From assembly GCA_037176885.1 (NCBI GenBank), contig JAWWNJ010000017.1, forward strand, positions 682,001 to 746,000: DNA of 64,000 nt. The letters run 5' to 3'. Shown here piece by piece: positions 47,034-59,428 of the stretch (position 1 is its first letter; the number at the start of each line of letters is the position of its first letter). The stretch is from Favolaschia claudopus. Taxonomy: Eukaryota > Basidiomycota > Agaricomycetes > Agaricales > Mycenaceae. The position numbers and the translations under genes are program-made. A model generated the notes under the pieces. That model ran no database searches and was not told where the DNA came from. It saw only the letters and a program-made list of their open reading frames with translations.

Positions 47034-50000
47034 ATGACCTTGCTCCATGCTCACTTCCACCTCCGGAATCTCCAGGCCTTCCAGCGCCTGCTCGATAGCG
47101 GTAATGACCGCAGCTCTCATACCACCGTGACCGGAAGCGCCGGCAAGTCCTGGAAAGGCGCAAGCGCTCTCAAATCTGCTATGGCATGCGATGTCAATGC
47201 TCTCGACCGCCTCGGACGAACCGTTCTTCATCTGGCTTGCGCCGCTCCCGACCGCATAGAATATGTTCGCACTTTGCTCAAGCACCCAGCCATCAATGTC
47301 AACTTGGCTGACACCGAAAGCCACTGGTCCCCTCTTCACCGAGCAATGTATCACTCCAATCTAGCCGCTGCGTTAGTTGTTGTTTGCATACTATGGCTGG
47401 CGGCGTTTTGACGCAGCGACAACAGACTTTTGCTTCTGCAACGGTCCGATATCGACATTTCGCTCAAAGACTGGGAAGGCCACACTGCCTTTGACCTTTA
47501 CAACACTACCGTGTGTGGAACGGCTCCTGTATCCGCCCCGTTTGCGGAACTATACACGTGGGGAATTAACAGGTAATAGAACCTCTCCACCTGCTGAATC
47601 TCGCCCTCATGTTTGCCTTCAACGTCAGAAATGCAGCCTTGGGTTTAGTGGATAGTGGGGACAGGACGTACCCCGACCAAGTCTCCATACCCAAAGAAGG
47701 CCCCGAACCAACCTCTACGGCCCGATTCGCCCCCTTATTTGCGCGCCAGGTTCAGATGTCCAAACTTCACACAGGTAACTTCCAGTCGTGATTGGTTGTG
47801 ATTAATTTAGCTCATCGTTTTGCCAAGTTGTTCTGACTTCGGAGAACAAATCAAACCTTCGGCTCTGCGGTTTCGGTAGCGGAGGACGGTACATTGGTGC
47901 TTCGACACTTTGAATATCTCTCTGATCCGAACTTCTAGGTTGGGTCCAGGGCAGCACACGCAATACAGTCTAGTCCCGCTTGCTCAATTACCGTATTTCA
48001 TCGTCTCTGTAGCCCTCGGTCAGGATCATACTTTGGCCCTTACAACTTCTGGCGAAGTGCTCAGCTGGGGCTTGTCGCGTTTCCACCAACTTGGCTACGT
48101 CGTAGAGCCGTCAGCCACTACAGGAAAACTGGAAGAACCTATTCAATCTATTCCCCGGAAGATCTATGGACCCCTCAAGAAAGAAATTGTCAAAGGTGTC
48201 GCTGCCTCGAAGCAATGCTCTGCATGCTGGACGGCCACTGAGGTCTTTACTTGGGGTACTAACAATGGTCAACTTGGTATGTTAAAATATCGCACTCATT
48301 TACATGTGCTGTAATATAATTTACCAGGATACGACAAGGCTGCGCAACCGATTCAGGTCATCCCTCGTAAAGTATCCAAGATTGTAAAGCCCGTTCTGGC
48401 GATATCTCTCACCGTACGTGTGACCCGGCTGTAATCGTCTATTTTCGTTCATGATTAGCAGGACCGCGCCATGGCTTGCCTGCTCGATAGTCAAGAGGTC
48501 GTCTGTCTATGGAATGACCGGTACACCAAGATCATGTGTGTTACCTCTCTGTTTCCTTTCTCATCCTCTCATTTCCGAAAGTTTCCCCGTACACGCATTC
48601 CCGTCCGAGATTCAACCGTATCGACCCCCACACGCCATCAAGGATGCTCATATCACCAAACTTACAAGCTCCGAAGACGTGTTCGCAGCACTGTCCTCCA
48701 ATGGTGAAGTCTTCACCTTCTCGGTCCCGGACAGCAGCGAAACGGACGCCAACATCGGTCGCGGCGCTGGCTTCAAACCACAACGCGTCTGGGCATTACG
48801 CAAACAATTTAGCGCCGTCCAAGACGTCGCTCTGGGCGCAGACGGCAGTATCATCATCTGCACGCAGTCCGGACACGTTTTTGTGCGTTCTCGCAGTGGT
48901 AAGAGTGCCCAGGGAAATGCGGCGTCGAAGAACTTCAAGTTCCAAAGAGTACCGTATTTGCAGCGCGTGACGCAAGTCTGTGCGAATACTACCGGTGCAT
49001 TTGGAGCGCTGAGGGTGGATTTTCGACCTGAGGCTATTCGGGTCGAGGGGAATGTGATGGCTCAGGATTTGGCTACCATCCAGCCGTACCTCGCTGCTCC
49101 TCCGCCGGCTCATTTGAAGGACGAGTCTACTTCTGTTCCTAGCTGCCCTCAATGGCCCGCTGGAGGTGACGAAGGCGAAGACGGCGAGGATGCTGCCATA
49201 CAGGCTGATTACCGTCGGCTTTGGCGTCTCTGCCAGTTGCTTGCCCCCAGCAATGGTACTTTGCCCCCCCGCTTTGGAGCTGATGTCATGGTGCATATGC
49301 GAGGTCTTTTTTTCCCGGTGCACCGCGTCGTTCTCGCTGCCCGCTCCAGCGTCTTGTGCGGTGTATTCCAAGGCTCTCAGCTGCGCGACAATGACTCGTC
49401 CATCACCATCAGGGCCTCTCAGGTTTCATCTGGCGGCGTGCGAACTCGCCTCGACGTTAAAGGCTGCGAACTCATCACCGTGCTCATCCTCTTGGAATAC
49501 CTCTACTCCGACGAACTTCTCGCGATCTGGGATGCACGAATTGCGTCTGCGCTGCAGAATGAATTGAAGGTGCACAATATCAAGCCCACGCAGGTGAAGT
49601 CCGAGCTTCAAGCTCTGGCGCGTACACTCGGCCTCCCGTTCCTCGCACCGGTGCTTGAAGCTCCCGTCAAGCGTGTGCCCGCTACCTCTATTGTGGGGGA
49701 TATGGAGCAGCTTTTCCGCGTCGTGCAGCCCGGTGGCGTCACCTTGGAAAAATCACCCCTTGCCCCGGATGTTATTCTTCAGTTGGCGGACCAGGATGTG
49801 TACTGTCATTCTGCGATCTTGCGTGCTCGGTCTCCCGTTTTTGCGAGCTTTTTCCAGCAGGAAGATTGGACGTCGAAACGATGGGCGAATGGTGTGATCA
49901 AGGTTAATTTCAAGCATCTCCGGTGGCATGTAATGGAGTACGTTCTTCAACATATGTGCTGCGGTGGGGAGGCAGAGATTTTCGAGAAATTGGGTAAGTG

Positions 50001-51695
50001 CGACACCTCGCTCGGACTCGTGCGGCGAGTAGTGCTCAACATTCTCACCCCAGAATTTGCCCAGTCCGTGGACGATGTTGTAGAATTCATGTTTGATGTG
50101 ATGGCTGCTGCCGTAAGCGCCTGCTCTCGTTTGGCAGAAATTGCCTGACATGAAATTCCAGAGCGAGTTACTTCTGGATCGACTAGTATTGCTCTGTTCA
50201 GCAGTCATCCTCCAGTGGACTGACATCAACAATGTCTGCTACGTCTTCACCGATGCGTCTCATTTCCACGCGCAGCAGCTGGTTGAGAGCGTCCAAGGTT
50301 ATATGGTCGCCAACATGGAGACTTTGCTTGAAAGCCGCATGCTTGATGGCTTAACTCCTGCCTTGGTGAAGCAATTGTCCCGCTTTGTTACTAGAAAACA
50401 GGCGGAAAAGAGTCCTAAAGCTCGTTCGAACTTCATGTTCGACCGGGCCATGGCACTCTACGGTGATTGGCTTGCGCTCCAGGATCTTCCGGAAACCATT
50501 ATCCCTTCTTCGAGATTTCCCGCTCGCAGGGACGCTATTCCCCAGTCACCAAACTCGGCGAAGCGTAGACGGTCTGGCACGCTATCGCTGTCCAATAGTC
50601 CTGTCATTGGCGCCCAGTCGTCGTCGACCGCTGGCCAAAGCCAAGCGGCTGCGACAGCCATTGAGGACATCTTCGAGATGGACTATTCGGAACTCGCGCT
50701 ACCTGCGCCGTCAATTCTGCCAACAGAGGCAGTTGTGCCTCCTGCTCCCGCAGCGCCTGTGTGGAAGGCTTCATCAACTCCTCGGTTTGTAATTTTTCTC
50801 CATCAATTGGGCCCTGCTTACATCGTGATATTGTAACCAGTGTCGACATGAAGGCAATCATGGCTGAAACTGCTTCTAAGACAGCTCCCCGTCGTATTCC
50901 GCCGGACACAACGGACTCAGTTTTTCGAGTGAGCTACCAGAAGCCACCACAACGGGAGCGCAAGAAGCTGCATGGCGTTGGGGACGTGTTCGATGGACCG
51001 TCTACTTTTACCGCCCCTGCCCCCTCTCGGACCGGGTCTAGTCCATGGAAATTACCGCCTGCACGCCCAAGTCCGGCTTCACCTACACATTCCCCACCTA
51101 TCACACCACCTACGAGCTTGGGCCGTCCGCAAGCAGCTTTTCCTCCTCCATCTGCCGCGGCAGCCCCTCCAACCACGCCTCCACGCTCCCGCGGACCTCT
51201 GCCGCCTCAGCCTACACTCGGTCCTGTAATCATTCCATCCCGACAGCCTGCCTCTCGGCCTGCACCTTCCAGCATCCGCCGCGTATCGTGAGTCTTATTC
51301 CTCCTGATTTTCAACACGTTTCCTGACAGGTTTCTAGAAGTGGCAACAAAGCTTGGAACCAACCACCACCTGTCCCGGTGGCCACACCTCCTGCCTCCGG
51401 CTCAGGCTTCTCCTTCGTCGCCATCCAACAGCTACAGCTGGAACAGGGCACATCTTCTGGCAAGGAAAAGCGGTCCCTACGCGAAATTCAAGAAGAGGAG
51501 CAGTCACGCCAGGCTGAAGAAGATTTCCTGAAATGGTGGGCTGCTGAAGAGGAACGCGTCAAGGCTGAGACTGAAGTCGCTTCGCGCCCGCCACCGCGCG
51601 ATGTACACAAATCACCTAGACGCAACAATAAGAAGGCGAAGAACGTGCGGTCCTCACTACCTGGGCCGATGTTGTCTGCTTCGCATGTCTCGTAA
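47034..51695 (+). CDS. IBtk-like protein: ankyrin repeats, RCC1 repeats, two BTB domains
   Basis: Related to the animal Inhibitor of Bruton tyrosine kinase, a Cul3 adaptor. Order: MTLLHAHFHLRNLQAFQRLL, two ankyrin repeats (DRLGRTVLHLACAAPDRIEY; ESHWSPLHRAMYHSNLAAAL), RCC1 blades (LYTWGINRNAALGL; GQDHTLALTTSGEVLSWGLS; TEVFTWGTNNGQLGYD), then BTB1 (FGADVMVHMRGLFFPVHRVV) and BTB2 (PDVILQLADQDVYCHSAILR). A Ser/Pro-rich tail has a basic patch (SAKRRRSG). The end is the IBtk C-terminal motif: FSFVAIQQLQLEQGTSSGKE, KRSLREIQEEEQSRQAEEDF, KWWAAEEERVKAE. Introns are short and concentrated in the 5' half. About 1,400 aa. The start is the first in-frame ATG before the ankyrin region. Cullin-adaptor function is inferred from the family. 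Confidence 0.87.
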
Positions 51696-52000
51696 ATTCT
51701 CGCATAGTATCATACTTGTCTTGTTACATTATCGAACGCTAGCTATACACATCACTATAACTTTTTGTTGAATACATTTGATACATAGAGAGTAACAATG
51801 GTTGCAGTGGCGAATTCAATCCACGGTGAGAAACCGCAATATCGCAACTTACAGTTACACAACGATGAAGGGTGACGTGAGGATTCTCTTCAAGCACTCT
51901 CTCAGCCCTCTGAGTCCGAGTCTCTCTCTATCTCGTAGCTCTCCTCATGCCAGCTTGGTCCCAGACTGAGACTGCACATTAGCACCATATCTGTTCAACG
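51696..52000. other. intergenic region
   Basis: About 305 bases between tandem plus-strand genes. No supported feature. Confidence 0.4.
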
Positions 52001-53672
52001 ATGCATCGAACCAGTTCAATCGCCGTCTTCAGTTTTGCGGCGTTATGGCTAGCTCTTGCCTGGATTCTGCTGTCTCGAAACTGGATGCAAATGAACGATC
52101 TCTTCCAGCTCATCAATTTCGAGGAGCCGCATGAGCTCGACATCCGACAAATGTGGGGCGCATACTCGCCCTTCTACTCAGTCCAACAGTACGCCCCTCC
52201 TGCGGACGGCTGTGAGATTACACAGGTACGCTTCGAAGCTCCGGTTCCATGTGATGGCCTGAGACGGAATGCTCAGGTCAACATAGTATGTGTCGGGACT
52301 GAGCACTTGAAACTTCATTGAATCTGGATTTTCTACTAGCTGCAAAGACATGGCGCCCGTTTTCCGACTTTCGGGGCCGCAGTATTCATTGTTTCTGCGG
52401 TGCAAAAGCTACAAAGTGTGAATGAGTACGCTCACCCATCAATGAATTTTCTGTCCTCGTTCGTCTATACCCTTGGTACCAATGACCTTGTGCCGTTTGG
52501 TGCACTGCAGTAAGTTGATCTTTTATCGGTATCCTGCGGTCGTCTGGTTCCGAAAGCCATCTCGAAGGTCCCATGAAGCCGGAGGTACCGTATTCGAGCG
52601 GTATGCAGGTCTGGTGGATGCGGACAACCTTCCTTTTGTACGGGCATCCAGCGGCACTAGAGTCGTTGACAGTGCAAACAATTGGACAGCCGGTGCGTCC
52701 GTTTTCGTTCTAGCTAGTGTTTTTTATACTAGTTCTCAGGATTCTCTGCTGCGTGCCACCATAAGTACAATCCCCCGCTCTCCGTGATCTTATCGGAAGA
52801 GGTACTTTTTTCACCAAATCGATTGGAATACAGCCAATTCACCTCTTTGATTGTAGGGGAATGACACCCTAGAAAACCACATGTGTCCCAACGCTGGTAC
52901 CTCTATCGTGCAGACGTCTGAATGGCTGGCGATCTACGCCCCGCCAATAACTGCACGCCTCAATTCATGGGCGCCTGGCGCGCACCTCACCGACAGGGAA
53001 ACCTCTGCCCTCATCTCTCTCTGCGCATTCCACACTGCCGCTTCTTTCTCCGCCTCCTCTGCGAACTCCCCTAATACGCTAGGCAATCTAAGCCCCTTCT
53101 GCGCCCTCTTCAGCCCCTCAGAGTTCGCGTCTTTCGACTACTACTACGATCTCGACAAATATTATTACACGGGATATGGAGCCCCCCTCGACCTCGGACG
53201 CGTTCAAGGTGTCGGCTACGTTAACGAGCTCCTCGCGCGCCTGACTGGTCAACCCGTCCGCGACCAGACGCAAACGAATCGCACCTTGGACGAAGACCCT
53301 AGCACGTTCCCTCTAAACCGCACCATCTACGCCGACTTTTCACATGACAACACAATCGTCGCGATCTTTGGTGCACTGGGGCTTTTCCGCCAGCCTCATC
53401 CTTTGAGCACTGCTAAGCCGGACGCACGGCGGACCTGGCACACACACGACATGGTCCCGTTCAGCGGCAGGATGGTCGTCGAAAAGTTGAAGTGCGGCGA
53501 AGCGGGTGATCATGTCCGTATCTTGGTCAATGACGCCCTGCAACCTCTGCCATTTTGCACATCCGAGCGCGATTATTTGGGGTCAAGCCTTTGCACACTC
53601 GATGCATTTGTCGAAAGCCAGATCTACGCAAGAGATAACGGGGAGGGTGATTGGGAGAGATGCTTCTCTTGA
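52001..53672 (+). CDS. secreted histidine acid phosphatase (phytase-like)
   Basis: Branch-2 histidine phosphatase, probably extracellular or cell-surface, releasing phosphate from phytate or other esters. The N-terminus (MHRTSSIAVFSFAALWLALA, WILLSRNW) is a signal anchor or signal peptide. The catalytic motif LQRHGARFPTFG is at about 52339-52374 after an intron, and the proton-donor HD motif in YADFSHDNTIVAIFGALGLF. Other family marks: FGALQ, RASSGTRVVDSANNW, ENHMCPNAGT, YYYDLDKYYYTGYGAPLDLG, RVQGVGYVNELLARLTG, MVPFSGRMVVEKLKC. Several Cys are placed as in phytases, and an N-glycosylation site (NRT) is present. The end is CTLDAFVESQ...WERCFS. Introns are 50-70 nt in the first half; the last 800 bp is one exon. 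Confidence 0.87.
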
Positions 53673-53947
53673 ACAGATAAACGCAACATAATAATTAGAT
53701 TTTTCTATCCACAAGAAAGCACGTTTACACTGTATCTCTACAAACATGTATCCATCCGTTTTCGTAATTTCATTTCTCCAAAATCGTCAGTGCATTATTC
53801 ATTCGTGTTTTCGGTTACTGCCCGAGCTATCCAACTTCGCTCAGGCAAGGTTAGGAGCGTTAGGAGCGGTCGGGCTCGTCGGATCCGAGCCATCGAGACT
53901 CTTTTTGTAGCTGTTGAACAATCACATAAATACCGAGGTAGGATGAA

Positions 53948-56346
53948 TCAAGGGGACGCGAACCTGTGGCCAAACGCCCTCATGCCCTCCTTCCTCGCCT
54001 TCCTCAACACACGCTCAAAGGCGTCCATGCCTGGTATTCAATGCATCAGGCTCCCACCGTTATCCACGCAAAATATAACAATTTTCATACCCTTGTCAAG
54101 ATCTTCCATCGGCGGACCAAAGGAAATCCGGATAAAGTGGTGACAAGGCGAGCTAAACAGGTTACGGCGATGCGAGGGGTTGATGTCGAAGAAAATGCCA
54201 GGAATAACAATGGTCTGTTCTTTGAGCAATTCCTCAAAGAAGGTAAGCCCGTTGTTCAGCGGCGGAGGAAGGCGCTCGAGGTTGAGCCAGATGTAAAACG
54301 TGCTTGTTGGAGGGATGTCTACATCGAGATGCTTTAAGGGGTGAGGTGACAGAAGCCAGCAAGTGAGTGGCGAGCTTACCATATTGTGTAGTCTTTTGAG
54401 GACGTGGTCACGTTTCGCCTTGAAGTGCCTTTGGAGGGCTTCCTACGACATATTGGAATCTCTGTGTGCGAAAGAAGGAGATTTGAATGAACCTTTTCTG
54501 CCTTGACATGCGCGGGGTCGAGTAGCTGAATAGCTGCGAGCTGCATCCTATCAAACATTCTTAGTACTAGACGTGGATAGCGGTAAATCTTCGCTCACGG
54601 GTGATTCGCACCACCGTCAAGGAATGAACCTTTCAATTGGGGTGAGTGGGCCGAAACATGAGACGTTACCAAAATAGTTACCTGACTGCGAGAGCGCAGT
54701 GATGAGATTCCTGGGTCCGATAACCCAGCAGATACGCCAGCCGGGGAGACGCCAGTTCTATACCAGGTTAGGAATCACAGAAACAGGGTGAACACCAGGT
54801 AGTTTCACCTTAGTCAAACCATCGATGATTACGATGGAATCCTGCAACCCATCCCATTCAGTTTGCGGGCCAACCCATCACTACCAACTGACCTGGTTAA
54901 CATCCTCAACGTACGCCGCTGACGAGATCGAATGCCCGTAATCCTGTTCGGTTTCGGGGTAGATGTACCATGAATAGAACTACCACATTGTGGCAGGAAC
55001 AAATTAACATCCGATAGAACGGCATTCCGATGATGCTCACCTCGTCAAGAACGATGGTAGTGCCTTCCCGCCCGATGGCCACGAGATCCTTCAAGTCATT
55101 GCCCCTACCGCAACGATCAGCAACGCTCACCAATAATGAGACTTCTGAAACTGCCGCATACCTGATGACTTGGCCAGTGGGGTTGCGCGGGTTGGAAGCA
55201 AGAATGATTTGGAGACCCTGTGTCTGAATGTCTTTCTGCGAGAAGTAAGTATCAAGTCACTTTCTGTTCGGATAACAGCAGCCACTGACTTTGGTTTGCG
55301 CAATATCGAGGCGATATTTGGTCTGTAGAAAGTCAACATGCCAATTTTCTGGGGAGACTCGTGGCTACCTTGGGATCAAGGCTAGAAGACCGGAATCCAC
55401 GATTAGAAATCATCATCATCTGCATGATCATCGCCGACTAACGCAGTAGGTACGGGCACGAGTCGCTTGAATGAAGATAGCATCTGATCGTACGCCGTGT
55501 AGTCGGGAACTTGATACGACTGCGAAGGCGTCAGCAAAGCTATATCTAGAATAGCAACAACCGTACCGTATAGACGTCACCAATGACCGCCGCCACACGG
55601 GAAAGACCTGCGCGACCGCCAGGAACGATACAAACGTTCTCAAAGGTATACTGGCTTTCCTTTCCCTGGCGGTAAGTGTGGTTGTAGAGGTTGGCTACAG
55701 CTTCGCGGAGCGCTGTAAATGAATGTAAAAAAAATCAAAGCGAGTCTACTCGGCATCAGCTACCTTTAACACCAGTGGTCGGGGCATATTCAAGCGAGTC
55801 CGTGGGAAGGGGAATCGAGGTGGGGCGTGGGGGCGCGTTAGGGATCTCGCCGACCTCGGGGGCACCTTGACCGAGATTGGACCACTCGTGCGACGCAGCA
55901 TAGCTGAACCCGTTTGCCATGGCACGATCAGAACAGTAAATCACCCCAGTACTGCCTGGCATACAGATCAGAGATATTATAATTAAAGCAGAGCGCCCGC
56001 CAGCGCACCTGGGTGTTCGATACCGGGAACCGTCTCCTCATCCTTTACGCTCTGCAGTGAGTAAAAAACATCGATCTACCTATTCCTTCACTTACAGGGT
56101 TGATTGTCTGAGGAAGTGCCGCCTTGACTGTATGGCCGGCGGCTTGACGGAAGATCTACCATAGGGCGTTGTCAGAGCCCCCATGGCGCACCGAATGCAA
56201 CCGCCGCCGTAGCGATTCTATCGAAATAATACCTGGTGAGCTTCGGACTCATGTTCGTGCTTGTAATGCTTCATGGCATCGAGAACCTGGGTGGCGATAT
56301 TGGTGAGAGATTTGCTCGATGGTGCACGGGGGAGATGGAAGTGCAT
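53948..56346 (-). CDS. class I/II PLP-dependent aminotransferase
   Basis: Fold type I aminotransferase; the substrate cannot be read from sequence. Many tiny exons: MHFHLPRAPSSKSLTNIATQ, HEHESEAHQ|IFRQAAGHTVKAALPQTINP, STGVIYCSDRAMANGFSYAA, WSNLGQGAPEVGEIPNAPPR, ALREAVANLYNHTYRQGKES, NVCIVPGGRAGLSRVAAVIG (PLP phosphate region), DYTAYDQMLSSFKRLVPVP, IILASNPRNPTGQV (carboxylate-binding Asn), TTIVLDEVSIIGMPF (PLP-binding Asp), IVIIDGLTKNWRLPGWRICW (Schiff-base Lys), FYIWLNLERLPPPLNN, FIRISFGPPMEDLDKG, ending MDAFERVLRKARKEGMRAF and GHRFASP. The final Arg for carboxylate binding is in FIRISFG. The ATG at 56346 is the first in frame; the two following introns keep phase. Most like fungal aspartate/alanine-type aminotransferases. 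Confidence 0.83.
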
Positions 56347-56633
56347 GGCCGACGATGAAGTGGGGGAGGTGGAAGGACTGGATGGAAACTTACGATGTCT
56401 TTAAAGCGTTGGATGGGTGTTCCCGGACGGGAATGAAACGGGGTATGCAAGGGGGAGTGTGGATGGGTCATTGCGCTGGCTACGAGATGAGTGTATCGGA
56501 CAAGGTTTGATTAGAACCACTGGCACCATCATACTACACCGTTCGGGTACAATCCTATATTTAGCCGGCGGAGGCAAATAGCCGTAGTTGCAAATATAAT
56601 TTTTGTTTCATTCTTCACAACTCATGGGTCTCC

Positions 56634-59153
56634 TTACAGCGTGGGGTCAAAAGCCGCGAAAGCAGCCTTAAAAGCCTGAGCATCAGCCCGCTCCTCCTCC
56701 TCAGACAGCGTACACGCCTTCCAGTCCAACCGTTCCGGCGTGTTGAATAGCGAAACCAATACTTGTCTGGTCACAAATCAGTGAACACAGTGAATGAAGC
56801 CAGCGTAGAACACGCACCTTCCGAACTGGATACCAAACGGAACCCGGTCCTTTATGAGATGTACTAGCTTCTTTCCATCTGGTAGATCCACCCGGAAGTA
56901 ACTTCCCCTTCCTCCAGCGCACGCCTCCAGTGCTGCATCTGCATCTTCCTCAAAGTCCACACCCGTCATACGGCCCTCCGCTCGGAACGTCTCCTCCACC
57001 TTATCCTTTAATTTGTTTGGTATTGGCACCGCTTGGACATGTGCGTGCCCTCCTTTAGCGCTCAATCTCCCAACCTCGAAAACAACCATTCCACAGCCGT
57101 ATTTGGCGTACATTGCACGCAGCGCCGCCTTGTGTCTATGCAAAGTAGTTAACTCGTCCGTCATATGAAAAGTCGTGTGCCAAGACAATACTAACTTTTC
57201 TGTTTCCTCGATGATCGGACCAGAGAGATCCTCCGGGATCGTAGAGTAAGTGGGATAGTGCGTGATGGGTACAATGAGGATATGGCCCCCTCCCGGTACC
57301 ATTGAGGAATTATCGCCTGCCTGTGACTGGGTAGGTATGATCTGCCCCTTTGGAAGCGTCACATAGCACTCGGCCCCAATCGCCACAATGAGGTGTTTTC
57401 TGCGCCAACGTCCCAATGAGCTCGAAGACAGCAGTTCAAACAATTCCAGTGACGTACGCAAGATTGGGATTTGATAGGCAAAACCAGCATTCGTCCGCTG
57501 TGGAGTTCGATGAGACCAGGATTTTGGCTTGATTGATAGCAGGGACGAAAGAACTGAAATAACTGACGCGCAATTTCCTTCGGTGGCCCGCGTCCGCGTC
57601 TACCTTGGCCACGATGGTCCTCCCGAGGCCGCTGACTTGATAGAGGACAGTCGTCGACAAAGTGCGCACCCTCGCTCCCACATGCACGACACATATACCC
57701 CGGCTTCGGTTTCTTGCCGCCGGTATCACCTAACGCAAACCGGGTGGGGCAATCGCGAACGAGGTGGCCTGGTGTATCACATATCTTACAGACGTACCCT
57801 TCTGGAGGTTTCGTCCGTTCGGGGCAGTCATTGATGAAATGCTATTTCGTACGTGTCAGCACAAATCGGAAAAGTGAATATCTTGATACCAACATCGCTT
57901 GCTTCGCATCTATGGCATTTATATCCAGGTGGAGGTTTTCCCGGCTCCCCCTCTACAAACAATCTGTGAATGGCGATACACAAGCTGCGAAGAAGGCTAC
58001 ATACCGACGCGTGTTCGTTTATGCGGTTGCCGTACGTTGTTCCCAAAGATGAAGTTCTCGCCAGAATCCGTCGTGCTATCAAATGGTCGCTTTACTGACC
58101 GTGCGACAGCCTCGGTGAAAGGATTTTTAGTCGCATTCGCCGGCCGAGGAATAGACGGTGCCGTAGGAGAGTTAGGTGCAATGGAAAATGCGTAGAACCA
58201 GCGCTGTTTCTTGCCTGTGGCAGATTCACCACCGAAGGCACCTAAGCTGACAAACCGAGAGACACGGTCGCTTTCGTCACTCCAGATAAAGGGTTCACGT
58301 TCCCAGAACATTGGTGGGGTGCCGCCAGCAGCCGCGAAGTGGTACCGCGGTTTGGTGCGTCGAATTGCATCATCCAGTGGGGGTGCGTCGGCACTTGATG
58401 CGAGGCCAGGCGCTGTAGAGGAGAAGTTGGTTATGGCCGCAGGCCATGAATTGGTAGTCAGGATGTCAATGAGCTGAGAAGAGGAAGCTGTGGATTGAAT
58501 ATCGGCGAGAGATTTATAATTTTGTTTCGCATTTGAGGTTGTCAGTGTGTTCGACAGTAAGCGTTCCATGGTGTGCGTAGAAAAATACGGTGAAGCAAAG
58601 CCCGGTGCAGCCTCTGCAGAGAAGTATATCTCCGGGTCATAGCGACCTCCGAGACAAGCAATCCTCAAGCCGTTCGCAGTGGTTATGATTCCAGATTTGC
58701 CTGACATGAAGCGTCGCAAACCAGATTCTATCTCTGAACCAGATGCACACTTACTCATGAGAAAGACATTCTTGCATAATTCGCCTCCAGTTTTCGCAAA
58801 TTTCTGAATGACAGAATCGGACAGAGGACTGTTGCCTTGCATGATATAACATTCAATTGGAGCTAGACACAAGCTCGGATATGTCCTGAAGGGTTACAAG
58901 GTATCACGCACCCTCAAGAGTACCATCTAGCAGCTGTGCCGTCTGCTCTTCCGCGCTAGGGTCGTCCAGAGGTCCAAAGAAGTCGCCAGTACATAGAACG
59001 AGATCGAATTTGCCATGTTTCGCGTCAATGGCCTTGATTTTGGCGAAAAGATCGCGTATTGAACCTACGGTTGAGCCGACAGTCAGCCTAAGAGAACATA
59101 AGGCTTCAAGCTGGCGTAATTGACGCGTTCCCAACTCACACTTTGACCGACAT
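56634..59153 (-). CDS. CWF19-like protein 1 (Drn1; lariat debranching and spliceosome recycling factor)
   Basis: Yeast Drn1 assists the lariat debranching enzyme Dbr1. The N-terminal metallophosphatase-like domain reads MSVKV|LTVGSTVGSIRDLFAKIK, HGKFDLVLCTGDFFGPLDD, ECYIMQGNSPLSDSVIQKFA, GLRIACLGGRYDPEIYF. Next are three CCHC zinc knuckles: YKCHRCEASD...HFINDCP, YVCKICDTPGHLVRDCP, YMCRACGSEGAHFVDDCP. The CwfJ C-terminal domains 1 and 2 follow: NSSMVPGGGHILIVPITHYP, ALRAMYAKYGCGMVVFEVG, KGGHAHVQAVPIPNKLKDK (HIT-like HxHxQ), YFRVDLPDGKKLVHLIKDRV and PFGIQFGRQVL. The end is AFDPTL. Knuckles in the linker are usual in fungal copies. Its start is 275 bp from the divergent LIS1 start. Confidence 0.9.
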
Positions 59154-59428
59154 GAGTGTCAAAAGCCAATATTTATCTTTGTTGGGATTCGAAGGTTGCG
59201 GAGTTTCTGTATTTCAACCACCACTTGGCTTCTGCTTCTCGCTGTCCATTCAACGGGTCCGACGGCGACCACAACAACGACGGCCGACATCGTCGATTGG
59301 TACAGCGGGAGAGCCCCCAATTTTACGCCTAGTTGTGGTCTCGAAACCTTTCTGTGACCTCTTTGGCTGTCACATTGAATTCACTTACTCCAACCGTCCT
59401 CTCATTGAGGGTTTGAACGAGCTCAATC

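Noticed and set aside
48796..49371. 191-codon minus-strand frame
   Set aside because: Antisense of the IBtk-like BTB region; no motif.
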